DNA from: Hevea brasiliensis
Taxonomy: Eukaryota; Streptophyta; Magnoliopsida; Malpighiales; Euphorbiaceae
Direction of reading: 5' to 3'
DNA: 64,000 bases
Assembly (NCBI RefSeq): GCF_030052815.1
Contig: NC_079505.1
Coordinates: forward strand, 66,728,880 to 66,792,879
Below are positions 25,497 through 38,466 of the stretch, in pieces; the first letter of the stretch is position 1; each line of letters opens with the position of its first letter. The notes below the pieces were generated by a model that ran no database searches, was not told where the DNA came from, and saw only the letters and a list, made by a program, of their open reading frames with translations. A program made the translations under genes and the position numbers.

Positions 25497-27124
25497 CACT
25501 ACAAGAAAAAGGCGGATTAGCAATGGATTTTTTCCATTGCTAATCCATAAAAATTTATTGCTAAATCATTTAGTAACGGATTTGCAATTAATTTTTATCT
25601 GTTACAGTGAGCCTCATTGCTAATTCACTTAGCAACGGATTTTAACTTCCGTTGCTATTAGAAATGGATTTTAACTTCTGTTGCTATTATAAACAAATTT
25701 TAACAATAGATTTAGCAATTAATAATTCCGTTGCTAATAGAATCGAACAACATTTTCGAGTTCTAATTTAAGTAATTTAAAAAAAAAATAGAAAATTTGG
25801 CAAAAAATAATCCTTTGCTATTTGTAACTGATTTAATAATAGATTTCTGTTGTTAATTGTAATCAATTTATAATCCATTTCTAATTTGCTTATCATTTAA
25901 TATTATAAATTTTTAATTTTAATATTAAATTTTAAAAATTTAATATTATAACTGATTTATAAATTTTAATTGATACATAAATTTTTACTAATAGTTATCA
26001 TAGATCCATTATAATGAGAGTTAAAAGTATTATTTCAAAAAAAAATTATGGTGAAAAATTAATTGGGAGAAAATTATATTAATGGAAATGGAAAATACAA
26101 GGTAAATAATAAAAGCAAAGAAAATGATAAGAAAAGTGAGAAAATGAGAGAAATGATAGAAGAAAATGAGAGAGAATGGAAGAAAGGTGAAGAAAATGAT
26201 AATAGAGAATGAAAGAAAATGAGAGGAAAAGTGAGAAAATGATGAGGGAATTAGGAAGAAAATGAAAGAAATTAATGATAGAAAATGAAATTAAAAGGAA
26301 TAAAATGAAAGGAAAGTGAAGAAAAATAAAAGAAAAGGAAGAAAAAAAAATTAGAGATATGGGAAGAAAATGAAAAAAGTGAAGAAAAATTAGAGATTGG
26401 GGAAGAAAACAAAATAAAAAGGAAGAAATTGATAATTGAAAACCGAAAAAAGTGAACTGAATGAAAGAAAAGTAAGAAAATTATAGAATTGGAAAAAAGA
26501 TGAAAAAATAGAGAAGAAAAATCAAAATAGATAGAAGAAAATAAGTGAACAAATGATATGAGAAAAAGAAATATAGTATTTAAAAAAATGTATACGCGAA
26601 TTAGAAACGAATTACAAATACGTTTCTAATTAGCAAATGATTTTGGATGGATTTTGAAATCTGTTACTAAGTATAATATTATACGCTTTTGAATTCTTAG
26701 TGATTTTTCCATCATAAAATTGGCAACAAAATATAAAATCCCTTGCTAATTAGAAATGAAATTTAAATTCTGTTACTAATTTTAGAAAACAATTTTAATA
26801 ATAGTTGACAAAATTTATAAAATCATTTTTAATTTTACGAAAATAGCAATAAATTAATAAATTCATTGCTATTAAAAGCAGATTTTATAAGTTCATTTAA
26901 AATTTAATATCAACAGACTATAATTTTATTATAAAATTTATATTTAAATATTTTCACAATGTCAATTTGAAAGTAACTTTAGCAACAAAATCTTGATTAT
27001 TTTGTTGCTAAAGTGTTGTTTTATATGATTTTATTCCAAAATTGTATCGAAATCAAAAATAGATTGCAAAATCTATTATTATGAGCAATGGATTCCATTG
27101 CTAAATCATATTTTTCTTGTAGTG
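25497..27124. mobile_element. Non-autonomous CACTA (En/Spm) transposon
   Basis: 1628 bp with 14-bp perfect inverted ends CACTACAAGAAAAA and a 3-bp target-site duplication TTT (25494-25496 and 27125-27127), both diagnostic of CACTA elements. The subterminal regions carry many copies of words such as TTAGCAATGGA, TTGCTAAT and TAGCAACGG in both orientations, as expected for transposase-binding repeats. There is no transposase reading frame. The centre (about 26080-26580) is strongly purine-rich on the + strand. Confidence 0.93.
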
Positions 27125-27212
27125 TTTGATCATTTGATTCGCATAGACTAGGCAACGACAATAACTACTATTGGTTTGTACTTGAAACCTAGGTTGAGAC
27201 AGCCATTTTGGG

Positions 27213-27234
27213 ACCAATGGGAGGTCTTATCGTT

Positions 27235-27276
<42 letters not shown>

Positions 27277-27413
27277 TAGATGAAAATAGAGAAACTTCGT
27301 GAATGAAACTGTGCGCTGAACATCCATTTGTTTGGGGCATCACATAATCCTCTAATACTACTAAGGCATTAGTCGTATCACGTGCCTTATGCACTCAATC
27401 AATCGTCTCTCAA
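27213..27413. repeat. Left copy of a 200-bp direct duplication
   Basis: Begins ACCAATGGGAGG and ends CGTCTCTCAA. It contains a (GA)n run (27239-27272). It is almost identical to 28579-28773, apart from the GA-run length and a single-base change before it. Confidence 0.93.
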
Positions 27414-28578
27414 ACAGTAGCGGTGCCACATACAATGAAGTGTGGTCAAATGACAGCAATTTCAGACATTCTATATGTTGGTTAGAACATCCGGAAAATA
27501 TTTAGACTAGAGTGAGGAATCATAAATAACTCAAATAATAGTAAGAAAAATCTAAGAAAAATTTTAGAAATAAAATACAACCAAGTTAAATGAGCCGGTG
27601 CCCTAACGATGAGTAACCCAATAGGAAGTTGCGGTCCTCACAGCTAAGAGCCCTAAACCAGAGAGAAAATTTATGAAATAATTTTTGGAACTCCAGAGAA
27701 GAGTCATTGAGGTTTCTATAGCATTAGAATGCCAAGAAAAGGTTTAGAAAAATTTTTCGATCAGTACAGACGATTTTGGCTCAATAAGCCAAACGGAGGG
27801 CATTTTGGTCATTTCGTCTTCAGAGATGATTTTTGGCCAACTTGTCCAGTTAAATAAATAATTTATATGACATAAAATATGAATAAATATTTAAAAATTT
27901 AATTGAAAATGAATAGAAAAGAAAGAAAAAGAAAATGAATTAAATACCTAATTATAACATCATAATGATGTCATTTAAAAATTTTCACCAATCACATTTA
28001 GACAACCACTTAATAAACAAATAAAAAGAGATAAAATTTACAAGAAAATCAGTTCTCTTCCTCCTCTCATCAGCTAGCCGAAACCCACTTATTTTCTTCC
28101 TTCATTGATTTCTTCATTCAAAGCTTTGATTCCCACACCATTTCACCATAAAATCTATTACTCCCTTCACAAAAACTCATCCTCATACTTAGAGTAAGCT
28201 TTGGACAGCAAAAAGAAAGGAAGAAAGTGAAGTTTTGAAGTCTTGGAAAGTGACTAAGTCAGGGTTAGTGCCATATCTCTTCCTTTTTCTCTTTAAAATT
28301 GATGTTAGGAGTATGAAATGAGTTAGAAATTTAAAGAATTGAAAGAATATGTTGAGAAATTGAAAGCCACAAATTTCAGCAGCCATGAGGAACCTTGAGG
28401 AAATTATGATTTTGATGAAATTAAATTTGATTAATAATGTTCTTGATGAGTTGTATACGGTAGAAGTTGAATTATAAGGTCTTATGCATGAATTGAGGTA
28501 TTGAAAATTAGGGTTTTGAGCTATATTAGGGTTTGGCCATATTGATAGTGAATGAAAGTTTTAATGGTCAATTTTGAA
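27414..28578. mobile_element. Truncated LTR fragment between the duplicated flanks
   Basis: This 1165-bp segment is homologous to the left part of the outer LTR (about 22290-23430). Shared blocks include the 'actagagtga' region, 'gatgagtaaccc', 'ggagggcattttggtcattt' and 'ttttaatggtcaat'. It lacks LTR termini on both sides and has no 5-bp duplication. It lies precisely between the two 200-bp copies. Confidence 0.82.
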
Positions 28579-28604
28579 ACCAATGGGAGGTCTTATCGTT
28601 GTCG

Positions 28605-28636
<32 letters not shown>

Positions 28637-28773
28637 TAGATGAAAATAGAGAAACTTCGTGAATGAAACTGTGCGCTGAACATCCATTTGTTTGGGGCAT
28701 CACATAATCCTCTAATACTACTAAGGCATTAGTCGTATCACGTGCCTTATGCACTCAATCAATCGTCTCTCAA
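28579..28773. repeat. Right copy of the 200-bp direct duplication
   Basis: Near-identical to 27213-27413. The GA run is slightly shorter here. After 28773 the host sequence continues with CCTTTCTCTCC, unlike the left copy, which runs into the LTR fragment. Confidence 0.93.
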
Positions 28774-29800
28774 CCTTTCTCTCCTCCATCCACTACTCTA
28801 CTATTTTCTCCCTTTTGTTCATTTCTCTTAATCTCTCCCCAGTTAAGATTTGTTGGGTTTCTCTCAAAAAAATTAAGTAGCAAAAGATATTATTCTAATT
28901 TTGTTTATTTTAATTGAAAATTAATTTGTAATTTACGAATTAGATAAATAATCAAAATTCTTCTCTACTTCATCGTATGGATATTATTTTATTTTCTTGA
29001 CTTAACTAGCAAAATTATAATAAATTGATGATGTAAAAATTATTTCAATCCATTCAGTTTGATGTCAATCTAAATATGTATCAAAATTTCTATTTTATTT
29101 CAGCTCACTTAGTTTGATATCATTCTAATACAATTGCATCTATTTATTATTATTATTATTTTTTTAAGAATTGAATTTAATTATGAAACATATTTTGTTT
29201 TTTAAGTAATGGATAAATTTTTTATAAAAAAAAAATCCTTATAGCAACCACAAATTGTCAAAAAAATCGATAGGTAACAAAATAAGTAAAAACCATCAAA
29301 ATAATCCCGCATTAAGATAGATTTAAAAAGTCTTCAGCATTGACTCAACTGACTAAAATTTTTAGCTTTGCCACTGCTATCAGACAATTACACATCGTAC
29401 TAACATTCCAACAATGGCAAGGAATCTTAGGGCATTACCAGACTCATCAAAGGTCATACCAATGAACCTTTTTAAAGGCCATGGTAAATTTATGCGTTCG
29501 CATTTATATATGGGAGGGCACTGCGTTATCCATCTCTATGGTCCATTGCTAGGGGATCTATCGACAGGACCTTGAATAACCTGTGGATGCGCCTGGATGG
29601 CAGTGGGCCTATTTACTTCAAAAATGTGGGCTAAACAGAAGCCCTTTTTATACAAATCAGTTCAGTTTTTTATTATTTTTTATTTAATGAAAATAATCAA
29701 AGTAAATTAAAAATCAAAAACCAAACCGTTTGAGCCAAGAAATAAAACTGAAACATGTCAACATGTAAATATGCAGTGAGATTAGTTCCACCATAAACAG
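28774..29800. other. Intergenic DNA, no gene
   Basis: AT-rich to about 29330, then a less AT-rich 300 bp (29400-29640) without recognisable coding or element borders. Confidence 0.4.
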
Positions 29801-30199
29801 TAGGGGTGTTCGGTTCCAGTTCAGTTCGGGATTTACTTAGGAATCGAATCAACAGAATTTCAAAATTTCATGGTTCGGTTCGATTCTTCATTATTTCAAT
29901 TCAGTTCGATGATTCTTGGTTCTTTGATTTCGGTTCGATTCGATACGATTCTAATTCGGTTCTCGATTCTTAAAATAATTTTATGTAATTATTTCCTTAA
30001 AAAGTCATACTTGAATTAACATTTAAGTTTTGAATTGAGTTATTAATACATAATATATCATATAATATATCTTTTAGCTATACCTAAATTATATAATCTT
30101 TAATTATAAGGTGCATATATAACTTATGATTAAATATATTATATAATATAATAGTATATCATATAATATTTAACAATAAGATATAAATATAATTAAAAA

Positions 30200-30252
<53 letters not shown>

Positions 30253-30623
30253 ATAGTATATTTATAATTAAGAATGATAAGATAATTTAATGTATTTATA
30301 ACTAAAATTATTAAGAAAATATAAAAAAATGAAATGTAATATTAAGTTATATTTAGTTCATAATTATATATACATACATAAGTATATATAATTATATTGA
30401 AAGTATATAATACATCTAAAAAAAATAGAAAAGCATACATATAATTTCGGTTCTTGATTCGGTACCGGTTTGGTACGGTTTCGGTACGGTTCCGGTTCAA
30501 TTTTTAGTAAAAAACCAGAACCGAACCAAAGTATCAAAATAAATTCGATTTGATATGATTCTTGTCGGTTCGATACGATTTTTTTGTTCTGTTCGATTCT
30601 CCCGAGTACCGTGCACAGCCCTA
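29801..30623. mobile_element. Non-autonomous hAT-type MITE with internal (TA)n
   Basis: 823 bp, starting TAGGGGTGTTCGG and ending in the complement, ...GTGCACAGCCCTA. A perfect 8-bp target-site duplication ATAAACAG lies at 29793-29800 and 30624-30631. Subterminal regions are rich in GGTTCGAT/CGGTTC words, like the element at 8972. A (TA)n run lies at 30202-30244. No transposase coding. Confidence 0.88.
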
Positions 30624-30835
30624 ATAAACAGTCATACAAAAAAGAGAAAAAACTAGAGAAGGACAAAGTGATAAGAAAGCAATAGATCATCATATTCATT
30701 ATTCACAATTACATTATATGAACATAGACGAGGATGCAAGTACAATTAGACTACAAAGGATCATGAATGAATTGGTAAATATCTTATAAAATGTCGTTTT
30801 CCCTTTCTTCTTCAGGGGAAAAAGAAGGATAATTT

Positions 30836-33800
30836 CTAACCTGTGGCACCTAATCCTCTTGATTTGGGGAGTCTAACAGCAACTAAAGGGTTGACAATGC
30901 CTTGAGAATTTTTGCCCAAACCAGTGCCTTCAACAAAGCCCATCCTTGCCATCATCTTAGAGCCAAAACCTTTGGTATGTTTTTCAAAAGTTCCCAAGCT
31001 TTTATGTTTAGCATGGTTTTCAAACCTTGCAGTTCTTTGAGGTTTATTCTCCAAAGAGTCATCAGTAGTGTTGGGGAAGTTGGCACCCAAACCTAGTGAT
31101 TTGGGCCTTTGGATCACTTCAATAGGCTCTGCCATACCTTGACCAGCCTTTCCCAGACCTCCACCTTCTAAAAATCCCATTTTTGCCATCATCTTGGATC
31201 CAAAACCCTTAGTGTGTACCTCAAATGCACCAACCTTTGCTGAGCTGATTGTAACCTTATTTTCAGAATTTTCAGTCTCTATTGTCATACTATCATCAAC
31301 TGTTTCAGGCATTGTGCCACTTGATACAAATGACACTGGTTGATTGGCGTATAAACAACTCCCTCCCCTTCTCTTGGATGCACCGACATTCTCACTGTTG
31401 ACTGGGTTCTTTGATGATTTGCTCCAAGCTTGAACGTCCAGTGGCCTCTGCTTCATCCTATTTCTGTCTGCAGTTGCTGATTTTGCTCTTGAGCATTCAT
31501 TAACAGTGAAATCAGCATCCTCATTTCCAGCTCCTATCAGCTGAAATTCAAAAATTTCCCAGTGTCACATTCTCGCATTTATAGTAGCAGCGTAGCAGCA
31601 TACAATGATTGTCCTAGTAATTAATGAAAACCTCAGAAAGTAGTCAGCAAAGCAATATAAGACTAACTAAAGTTAAAACTGACAGATTCTAGTAGATGGA
31701 AATTTGAAACCTTCTCTAGACGGAGTTTATCACTTGGTGATGGCATGCTTGTGTGCGGAGTTCTTGTCACTGTTACAAATCTGACAGAACAGAATGCGAG
31801 CTAGTTTAGCATCAACATTAGCAAAAATATCATGAGTTGTTTACTCACACAAGCATACACCAATAGATGTGCATATCAAACTATATACAACTGAACCTAC
31901 CTTTTCTTACCCGAACCTTGGCAGCCACTGCGTAAACTGTAAATTGCTGCCAATCGTTTTACCTAGCATTAACAAAAAATTTGAACCATTAGAACATTTG
32001 TAGATGTGAAGAAAGCCTGTGTAAATCATATATAATATTCCCCAGTGCCAACAAAAGGTTCATGAACATGTTCGTCCAAGATTTAAGCCTCAGTGATATG
32101 CTGACCATGTTAAGAAGTATATTTTAATTCAACTAAATTGCCATATAACACATGCTATGCTAGACAACATAGAAATGAAGAATGAAAGCTCCAAGCCCTT
32201 TGCTTTAGTGACACTTCTCTAAATTATACCCTTTGCTCAATACCAAATTATACACGCAACAAATAAGGCAAATTAATAAGAATTTCATAACACAAAATCT
32301 CAAAGATTCAGAGAAAGAATAAGGTTCATGCCATAATAAGAAATATGCAACTACTAACAAGTGAACCAAAATGCCAGAAAAGTGAAAAGGCCAAATTCTC
32401 AATTTGACCCTTCAACTATGGGCCAAGGGAAGATTCCACCATCCAACTTCAATTTGGTAAAATTAAGCCCTCCATGTACGCGAATTTGGGCAATTAGGCC
32501 CAACTGATAATATAGTTTGAGCTTTGCAACACACCCGGCATTGAATCCAAAACTTCCCAACCAAAATCACTGAAGGCAAGCACTTTCCCCTTCTCCTCAG
32601 CTATTATCCAATTTAAATACCCATTAAAATGCTTGTTCACTCATCAAGTTTCTTTCTCACAGCCATAAATTTTCTCGAGAAAGAAGCACTCAGCAACCTT
32701 TTGATTTCTTTGTTTCTCGGATGGCTTGAACCAAAACGAAATCAACAGGAGGGAAGGCTCCACATAACCAGCTAGCTACCAAGGCTGTCTGGAAATCAGC
32801 TTCGGTGACCAGAAGAGTCAATGAACCTCGCCTTTTCATGCCAAGAGAGTCACTATCATGCCCAAGGACATGCCATGATAGTAAATAAATTTTCTATTTA
32901 GTTTATGCCTCTTTTTCCCCTCTATCTGTCTCTAGGGCTAATTTTCTATATTTTGGATTATCGAGTCCTCATTGGTCATGTAAATATCTGGAGATTTTAA
33001 TGAGTATTAAAATTGGCTTTCAAGTTTAATGCCCTTCACTGAGTTGTCTTCTTTTAAAGCATCATTAGCAAAGAAGATGCAAAGGAAGAAGGTGCATGTC
33101 AAATTCCTCTGAAGTAAACCCCCTTAACTTGTTTTGCTCTCAAGCACCATCAAGTGATCAACATTTGGGAATTTCGGGTTTAATCGCCCAAATTTTTGTA
33201 TTAGAGGGTTTAGATTGGACCAAATTGAAGTTGGAGGATGATATTTTCTCTTCGTCCATAATTGACGGGCCAAATTGAGCATTAGGCCAAGTGAAAATTG
33301 GTAGCAAGCTGCAAAACAAATAGGAAACAGATATACCTGGGAACAATCTCGGGAGTGCATAGGTTGAAAAGCAAACATGTCCACCTGTTCCAAAACAATC
33401 TGTTCCAGTTTCTACAAATCAAAAAACATGGTCCTGTAAGGTTTTTTCAAAGGGCTTAGGCTAAATCTACATTTAATTGATAATTAAATCATCAAATATA
33501 AAGGCATTTAACAAAGATGAGGTTCTATCTTCTGCAAGTGATAACTGCCACTTAAAAGGGCATAAAAAAGCATTTAATTGGATTTACACAAAATATGAAG
33601 TATCAAAATTCCAAAATACTTTTTGGCAGAATTACTTACTAACATTGCAACCATAGTAAATTATCCACAGATCTCAGGATTAGATCTTAGACACTTCATA
33701 TTCCAGATGATTAATGCTCATGTATGTGTGTGTGAGTGTGTGTTCGTTGTGTTGATGGAAATAATGAGCAACTGAAGGATGCAAGGTCAATCAATCTACA

Positions 33801-36800
33801 AATGGTTCATTTTACCATATTTATTTTCTCAAGGTCAACTCCCCTTTGCAGCATTCTTTCACGACGTTTGGCAGCAATCATCTCCTTTCGGTGTTTCTTT
33901 TTCGCACCTGAATGGTAAGCATGTTAGAATTGTATATACATTAATTGCAAGCTGCTCTATTGATTTATAATATAATTGAAGAAAACAGCCAAAACATCAG
34001 ATAAGAGGAAATTCAAACCTAAAGATGTGAGATACCTAACTGCCACCATCATCACACTCCAGAAGCAGAAAACTTAAAAGTAATTCCACTTCAAAATTCA
34101 TCATCTAAAACTACAAACACATAAGAGACAAAGAGAGACTATGGGTTGGATCTCAGCCATAGTTATTAAAGGCTCAAGGCGCACTAAGGCGCCAAGCGGT
34201 CCTGGAGCTTAGGCGCAAGGCAAAGGCGCATGCCTGAGCAAGATGAGGCGCAAAAAAAAAAAAAGTAAAATAAATATGAATATTCTATCAAACTTCAAAT
34301 AATATAAAACTAAAAATAATAATAACAAATAAGCATTCAAATACTAAATTATTAAACCTTTAATAGTCTTTTAATCTTTCATAACTAAAGTTAAGAAATT
34401 ATAAAGTAACTATATCTTCTTCATCTTTTTCTACACCTTCATCCTCTTAATATTCATCTTCAAAATCAATATCTTCATCATTTTCCTCACCTTTAAGAAC
34501 TAAAGGAGTATTAACTTTTTTTTTTTTTGAAAAAGATAATGAGTGGTAGTGTTGAAAATGAAAATATGAGAGGTTTGTAATCCTGAGTATGTTAGTTTGA
34601 TGAGATTTTGTTAACTAGTTATCACCAACGATACTAATTTTGAAAACTTCTAGATCGACAAATTTCGAGTTGGGTGGTAGTGCTTTTTGTCAATTGAAGT
34701 ACTCGCCGAATATATAAATAAAAAAGGTGCGCCTTTCTAGCCTTGCGCCTGGAACAAGGCGCACGCCCAGGCGCATAAGGCGAGGGCCTGGTGAATGTTG
34801 CCCGCCTTTCTCCTATAGAGGCACTAGCACTGGAGCCTGGTGAGCCTGGAGCCTGAGATGCGCCTTTAATAACTATGGTCTCAGCAGTCCCACTAAAATG
34901 TCATGGACTTACGGTTTAATCACATAATATCAGATTGGCTAAAAATATTCATCCCGGGTTTAAATTACAAAGTCATCAATCAAAGAAGGATCACATTCAC
35001 ACAACATTAACAAGAATACATTTGATTAAGATATGTGTGTATAAGCAAACTTCACCTGGAAAATTTCTGGAATTTTTACTGTTTTGTGCCTTTAAAGGCC
35101 AAGACTGAGGCAACCGAAAAGCAAGCTTCTTTTTGGCAGAAACAGTTCTTGGATCCTTTATGAGCATAAGGTCATCCAAAGCTGATGGCCAAGAATCTCT
35201 AGCGCCAACATTATACTTTTTTCTTGATCGAGACTTCTTCATACCATATTCCCTAGATTCATCCTGGAGTGCAATGCCACCCAACTTCTCTAGAGTCTCA
35301 TCAAAGGAACCACTAGTTGAAGTGCTATCCTCGTCTGAGTCATCCAAATGGTCTTCTACCAACCATTTGGCATCTAAAATGTTGTCACTCCCACCAATTC
35401 CCTCTAAGTAGTCTTCCGCAACCTCTTCATCAATGTTTGAATCACTATCAGACATATTCTCAGAGATATCACTATCAGACAGTTCAGTTTGTTCCCCTAG
35501 CTCAGTAGATTCAGAAACTTCATCATCTTGTGACTCTCCATCACTTTGCCCATCAGATATATCTTGGGTGAATAATTTCATGCCTCCAATTGACAAACAT
35601 CCTGAATTTTTCTTTGGAGAGAATCCCTCATTTGACACTTCTTCAATTATTTGTTCACCTACCTCACAATTAATAGACTCATAAGCATCCATTTCTTTCT
35701 CAGAGGATGGAGAACCAAAACATGATCCTTCTGGCCTTTCTTCTTCCATTTGCTTTGATGATGAACCAATAGCACCTGGGGTTGTGTCAGATTCATCAGA
35801 GAACCCCAATCCTCTATGCAAGCTATGACCAAGCACAAAACTTGAATTGTAATCACAAGCGAAATCAATATTATGGGCCTTCAAAGGTGGCGTTTCATCT
35901 AAGTAAGCAACTATCTGGGTCTCCTTGAAATCAACCAAAGCAATGGGTTGTGATGCATCTAAATCATTATCTCTGTCATTATCCTCAACAGATAATTCTT
36001 TGTGCAAACCCTCCTGTAAAAAGCAAAAAAAGAAAAAAAAAAAAAAAGAGCATGACACTGCAGGTAAAACATTACTGCCTTTGAACATCGACTACCAGAC
36101 TTCAATTCAAAGAAGTCTAAAAATAATAATAAAAGAAAATAAAAAACAACAATAACAACTTAAAACAAAACCAACACATTTGGCTCCATTTGTTTAGCAG
36201 TTATTGATTGTGGTATGAATTTTTAAGAAAGGGAGAAACTTTTTTTCATGCTTGATTCAAGTAGATGCACACTTGGGCCCAGATTAGGCAGTGTACATTT
36301 CAAATATTCAGTTTGAATGACTCGTATCTCTTGATAACTGGATCCTCAGAGAGCATATCAACTATATCTAACTCATCTTGCATCCCTATTTGTTGGGGAA
36401 AGAGGTCGACACTATATGAATCAATAAAAATGAAACTTGAAGAAATACGTTTTTTTAAGGAAAAAATAAATCCAAACATTTTCTATGGAAGCAAATAGTT
36501 TAAGGAAAACTTCGTAATATACATGAAAAAAATAGCAACCAAATCTTGACCCCAAATGAACAAAATTTCAATTGAGTAATATAAAACATTTGGAAAAAGA
36601 AAACCCAAATGAGGTGTTTAAATCAATGGAACACTGACTGACAAAAAAAAAGCTACTTTGATATCCAGTAAAGCTTCAATTCAACTCTGACAACCGCAAA
36701 GACAAAGTTAGTTAAAAAACAAAAAAACATTTTGAACCCAAGAAAATGACCTACTTTAAGCTGAAAATGCTCATATTATCAGTCCGAACCCCGCTAGGGA

Positions 36801-37470
36801 CTAGCTAGTTCTTATCAACTCTATTTTCAAACTGAAAACTAATCCTATATTTGAACGTTTCGTTGCAAAGAGCTATACCTGAAGCTCAACAGAAGGGTAG
36901 TTATAGCCAAACGCATTCTCATTAGACTTGCGAGGTCCATTTCTAGAAGCAGATGGTGCCATTAGTCTTGAACCAGAAATAGAATTAGAATTGGGGTTCC
37001 TTCCTGCAATGAAATACCAAAAGAAAATCCAAAACAAAGCATGGGATGAGCAATTAACACATAAAAACATTTCAATTCACCTACTACCCGTTTGATTGCC
37101 CAGAAAATGCAGAAAAATAAAAATTTTGGCTTCCAAACGATGAATAAATTCAAAAACTAAGCTTACCTGATCCGAAAAATGATCAATTTTTTTTTCAAAA
37201 TGATGAAATATGAATAAAAATTTAAACCGGCCCAGATTTCTCAGGAACCAAACACGGAGAGAGTTTCAGATGGAGACCTGGGAAGGAAGAGCTGACATGC
37301 CAATCAGGCAATACCCCACCCTCCACAAATAGAGAGTTTCTGATTCGAGCAGAAGATGATGACGAAGACACTGCGTTCGATCTCCTTATGCCCTTGTTTT
37401 TGCTGCTATTGCTGTTGTCGTTTCTGCTGTTTCTGTTGCCGTTCGGTCTTCTCCTACCTCCTCCAGCCAT
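30836..37470 (-). CDS. R3H and double G-patch domain protein (spliced, 8 coding exons)
   Basis: Predicted 759-residue nucleic-acid-binding protein, similar in plan to Arabidopsis D111/G-patch protein At3g09850; such proteins usually act with RNA helicases in RNA processing, in the nucleus. Coding exons (minus strand, all GT-AG and phase-consistent): 37470-37278, 37003-36879, 36013-35056, 33907-33816, 33411-33337, 31962-31901, 31780-31711, 31540-30836. The N-terminus MAGGGRRRPNG is Asn/Ser-rich. Residues about 107-425 are acidic (SDSDISENMSDSDSNIDEE). A basic segment AKKKHRKEMIAAKRRERM follows, then an R3H-type region at about 457-525 (SRDCSQVKRLAAIYSLRSG...RFVTVTRTPHTSMP). Two closely similar G-patches follow at about 629-678 and 708-756 (HTKGFGSKMMAKMGF and HTKGFGSKMMARMGF). 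It ends SRGLGATG. Introns 3 and 5 hold transposons. Start ATG chosen because it opens the conserved Gly-rich N-terminus and is duplicated with the promoter upstream. Confidence 0.9.
32389..33288. mobile_element. Mutator-like (MULE-type) non-autonomous element in intron 5
   Basis: 900 bp with long imperfect inverted ends of about 100 bp or more: left GGCCAAATTCTCAATTTG, right (reverse complement) GGCCTAATGCTCAATTTG. Both continue with similar 'caacttcaatttgg' sequence. A perfect 9-bp target-site duplication AAGTGAAAA (32380-32388 and 33289-33297) fits Mutator-like insertion. It lies about 40 bp from the donor site of exon 5 of the G-patch gene and makes up most of that intron. Confidence 0.9.
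34158..34877. mobile_element. hAT-like MITE in intron 3 of the G-patch gene
   Basis: 720 bp with inverted ends CATAGTTATTAAAGGC/GCCTTTAATAACTATG. Flanks ATCTCAGC and GTCTCAGC (34150-34157, 34878-34885) form an 8-bp duplication with one mismatch. Subterminal parts are GC-rich with repeated AAGGCGC/GGCGCA words; the core is AT-rich. No coding. Confidence 0.82.
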
Positions 37471-38466
37471 GGCTACGATCGACCAGAACTTGTCGTGCGA
37501 TGCTACAGAGACGAGATGATAATTCAACAAGCTTCCTTTGGGTTTCCACAGTTACGGGAAGATCTGACCCGTTGGATGGTGGGTGGGTCCAAATGCGTGA
37601 GGTGTACCGTGTACGGACCAAGATCCGTAGGCTAAGGGACTACGTAACTTTACGCACCGCCGAGGCACCATGCGGCCACGTAGATCGGTGGCTCTGAGTT
37701 GCACCGCGTAAGATAAAGGATATTCTTTTCTTAGATCAGAAATTTATGAGTTTTTTTTTATAAGAAATTTATGAGATAAATAAATATTATTTAAAATGAA
37801 ATTAGCAATTTTTAATTAATATTCAAATTTTTTGCTTTAAAAAAATTAATTTTCAAAATTTGAAATTTTAATATTATATATTTTAATTTAATTAATTTTT
37901 TTTTTAATATGAGTTAAGGGAGTGGAGACTAATCTAAGTTAGGCTTTATTAATTTTAATTTTTTTAAAAAAATTATTAATTTTAACTTAAAATATAACAT
38001 TGTTAATAATTTTATACTAAAAAAAAACATTGTTAATAATTTTATTTAATTTAGTAGATGATTTATATTTATATATAATTTTATTATATATTTATATTAT
38101 ATTTAATTTTAAAAAAAACATTATTAATAATATAGTGCATCAATGATTCAACTTATATAGAATAATACAAAAATAAAAATTAATTATATATAGATAAATA
38201 AATTTTATAAAATTATAATTATTTTATAATTACTTAACGAATTTTATTTTTTTAAAACTTAAAAACTAAAACTGATTTAATTGTATAATAAAATTAATTT
38301 TATTTACAATAAATTTCAAGATAAAATTTATTAATAAATAATTTTTTTAGTATATTTTATACTAAATATAAAATTAATTTTAAATGAAATAAATTTTATA
38401 TTTAAAATAAATAAAATAATATAATAAAATGATAATTTTATCATTACGATTTTAATATCCTAATGC
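37388..38466. repeat. Tandem duplication, unit 1 (5' end of G-patch gene and promoter)
   Basis: This unit starts inside exon 1 of the G-patch gene (about 83 coding nt), continues through the leader, the GC-richer promoter and AT-rich upstream DNA, and ends at GATTTTAATATCCTAATGC (38448-38466). Most of it recurs at 38463-39760 with an offset of 1075 bp, nearly identical in the first 600 bp. Confidence 0.9.

Noticed and set aside
27239..27272. GA repeat as a GAGA-type regulatory element
   Set aside because: It lies within a duplicated intergenic segment with no nearby gene start; simple microsatellite is the better explanation.
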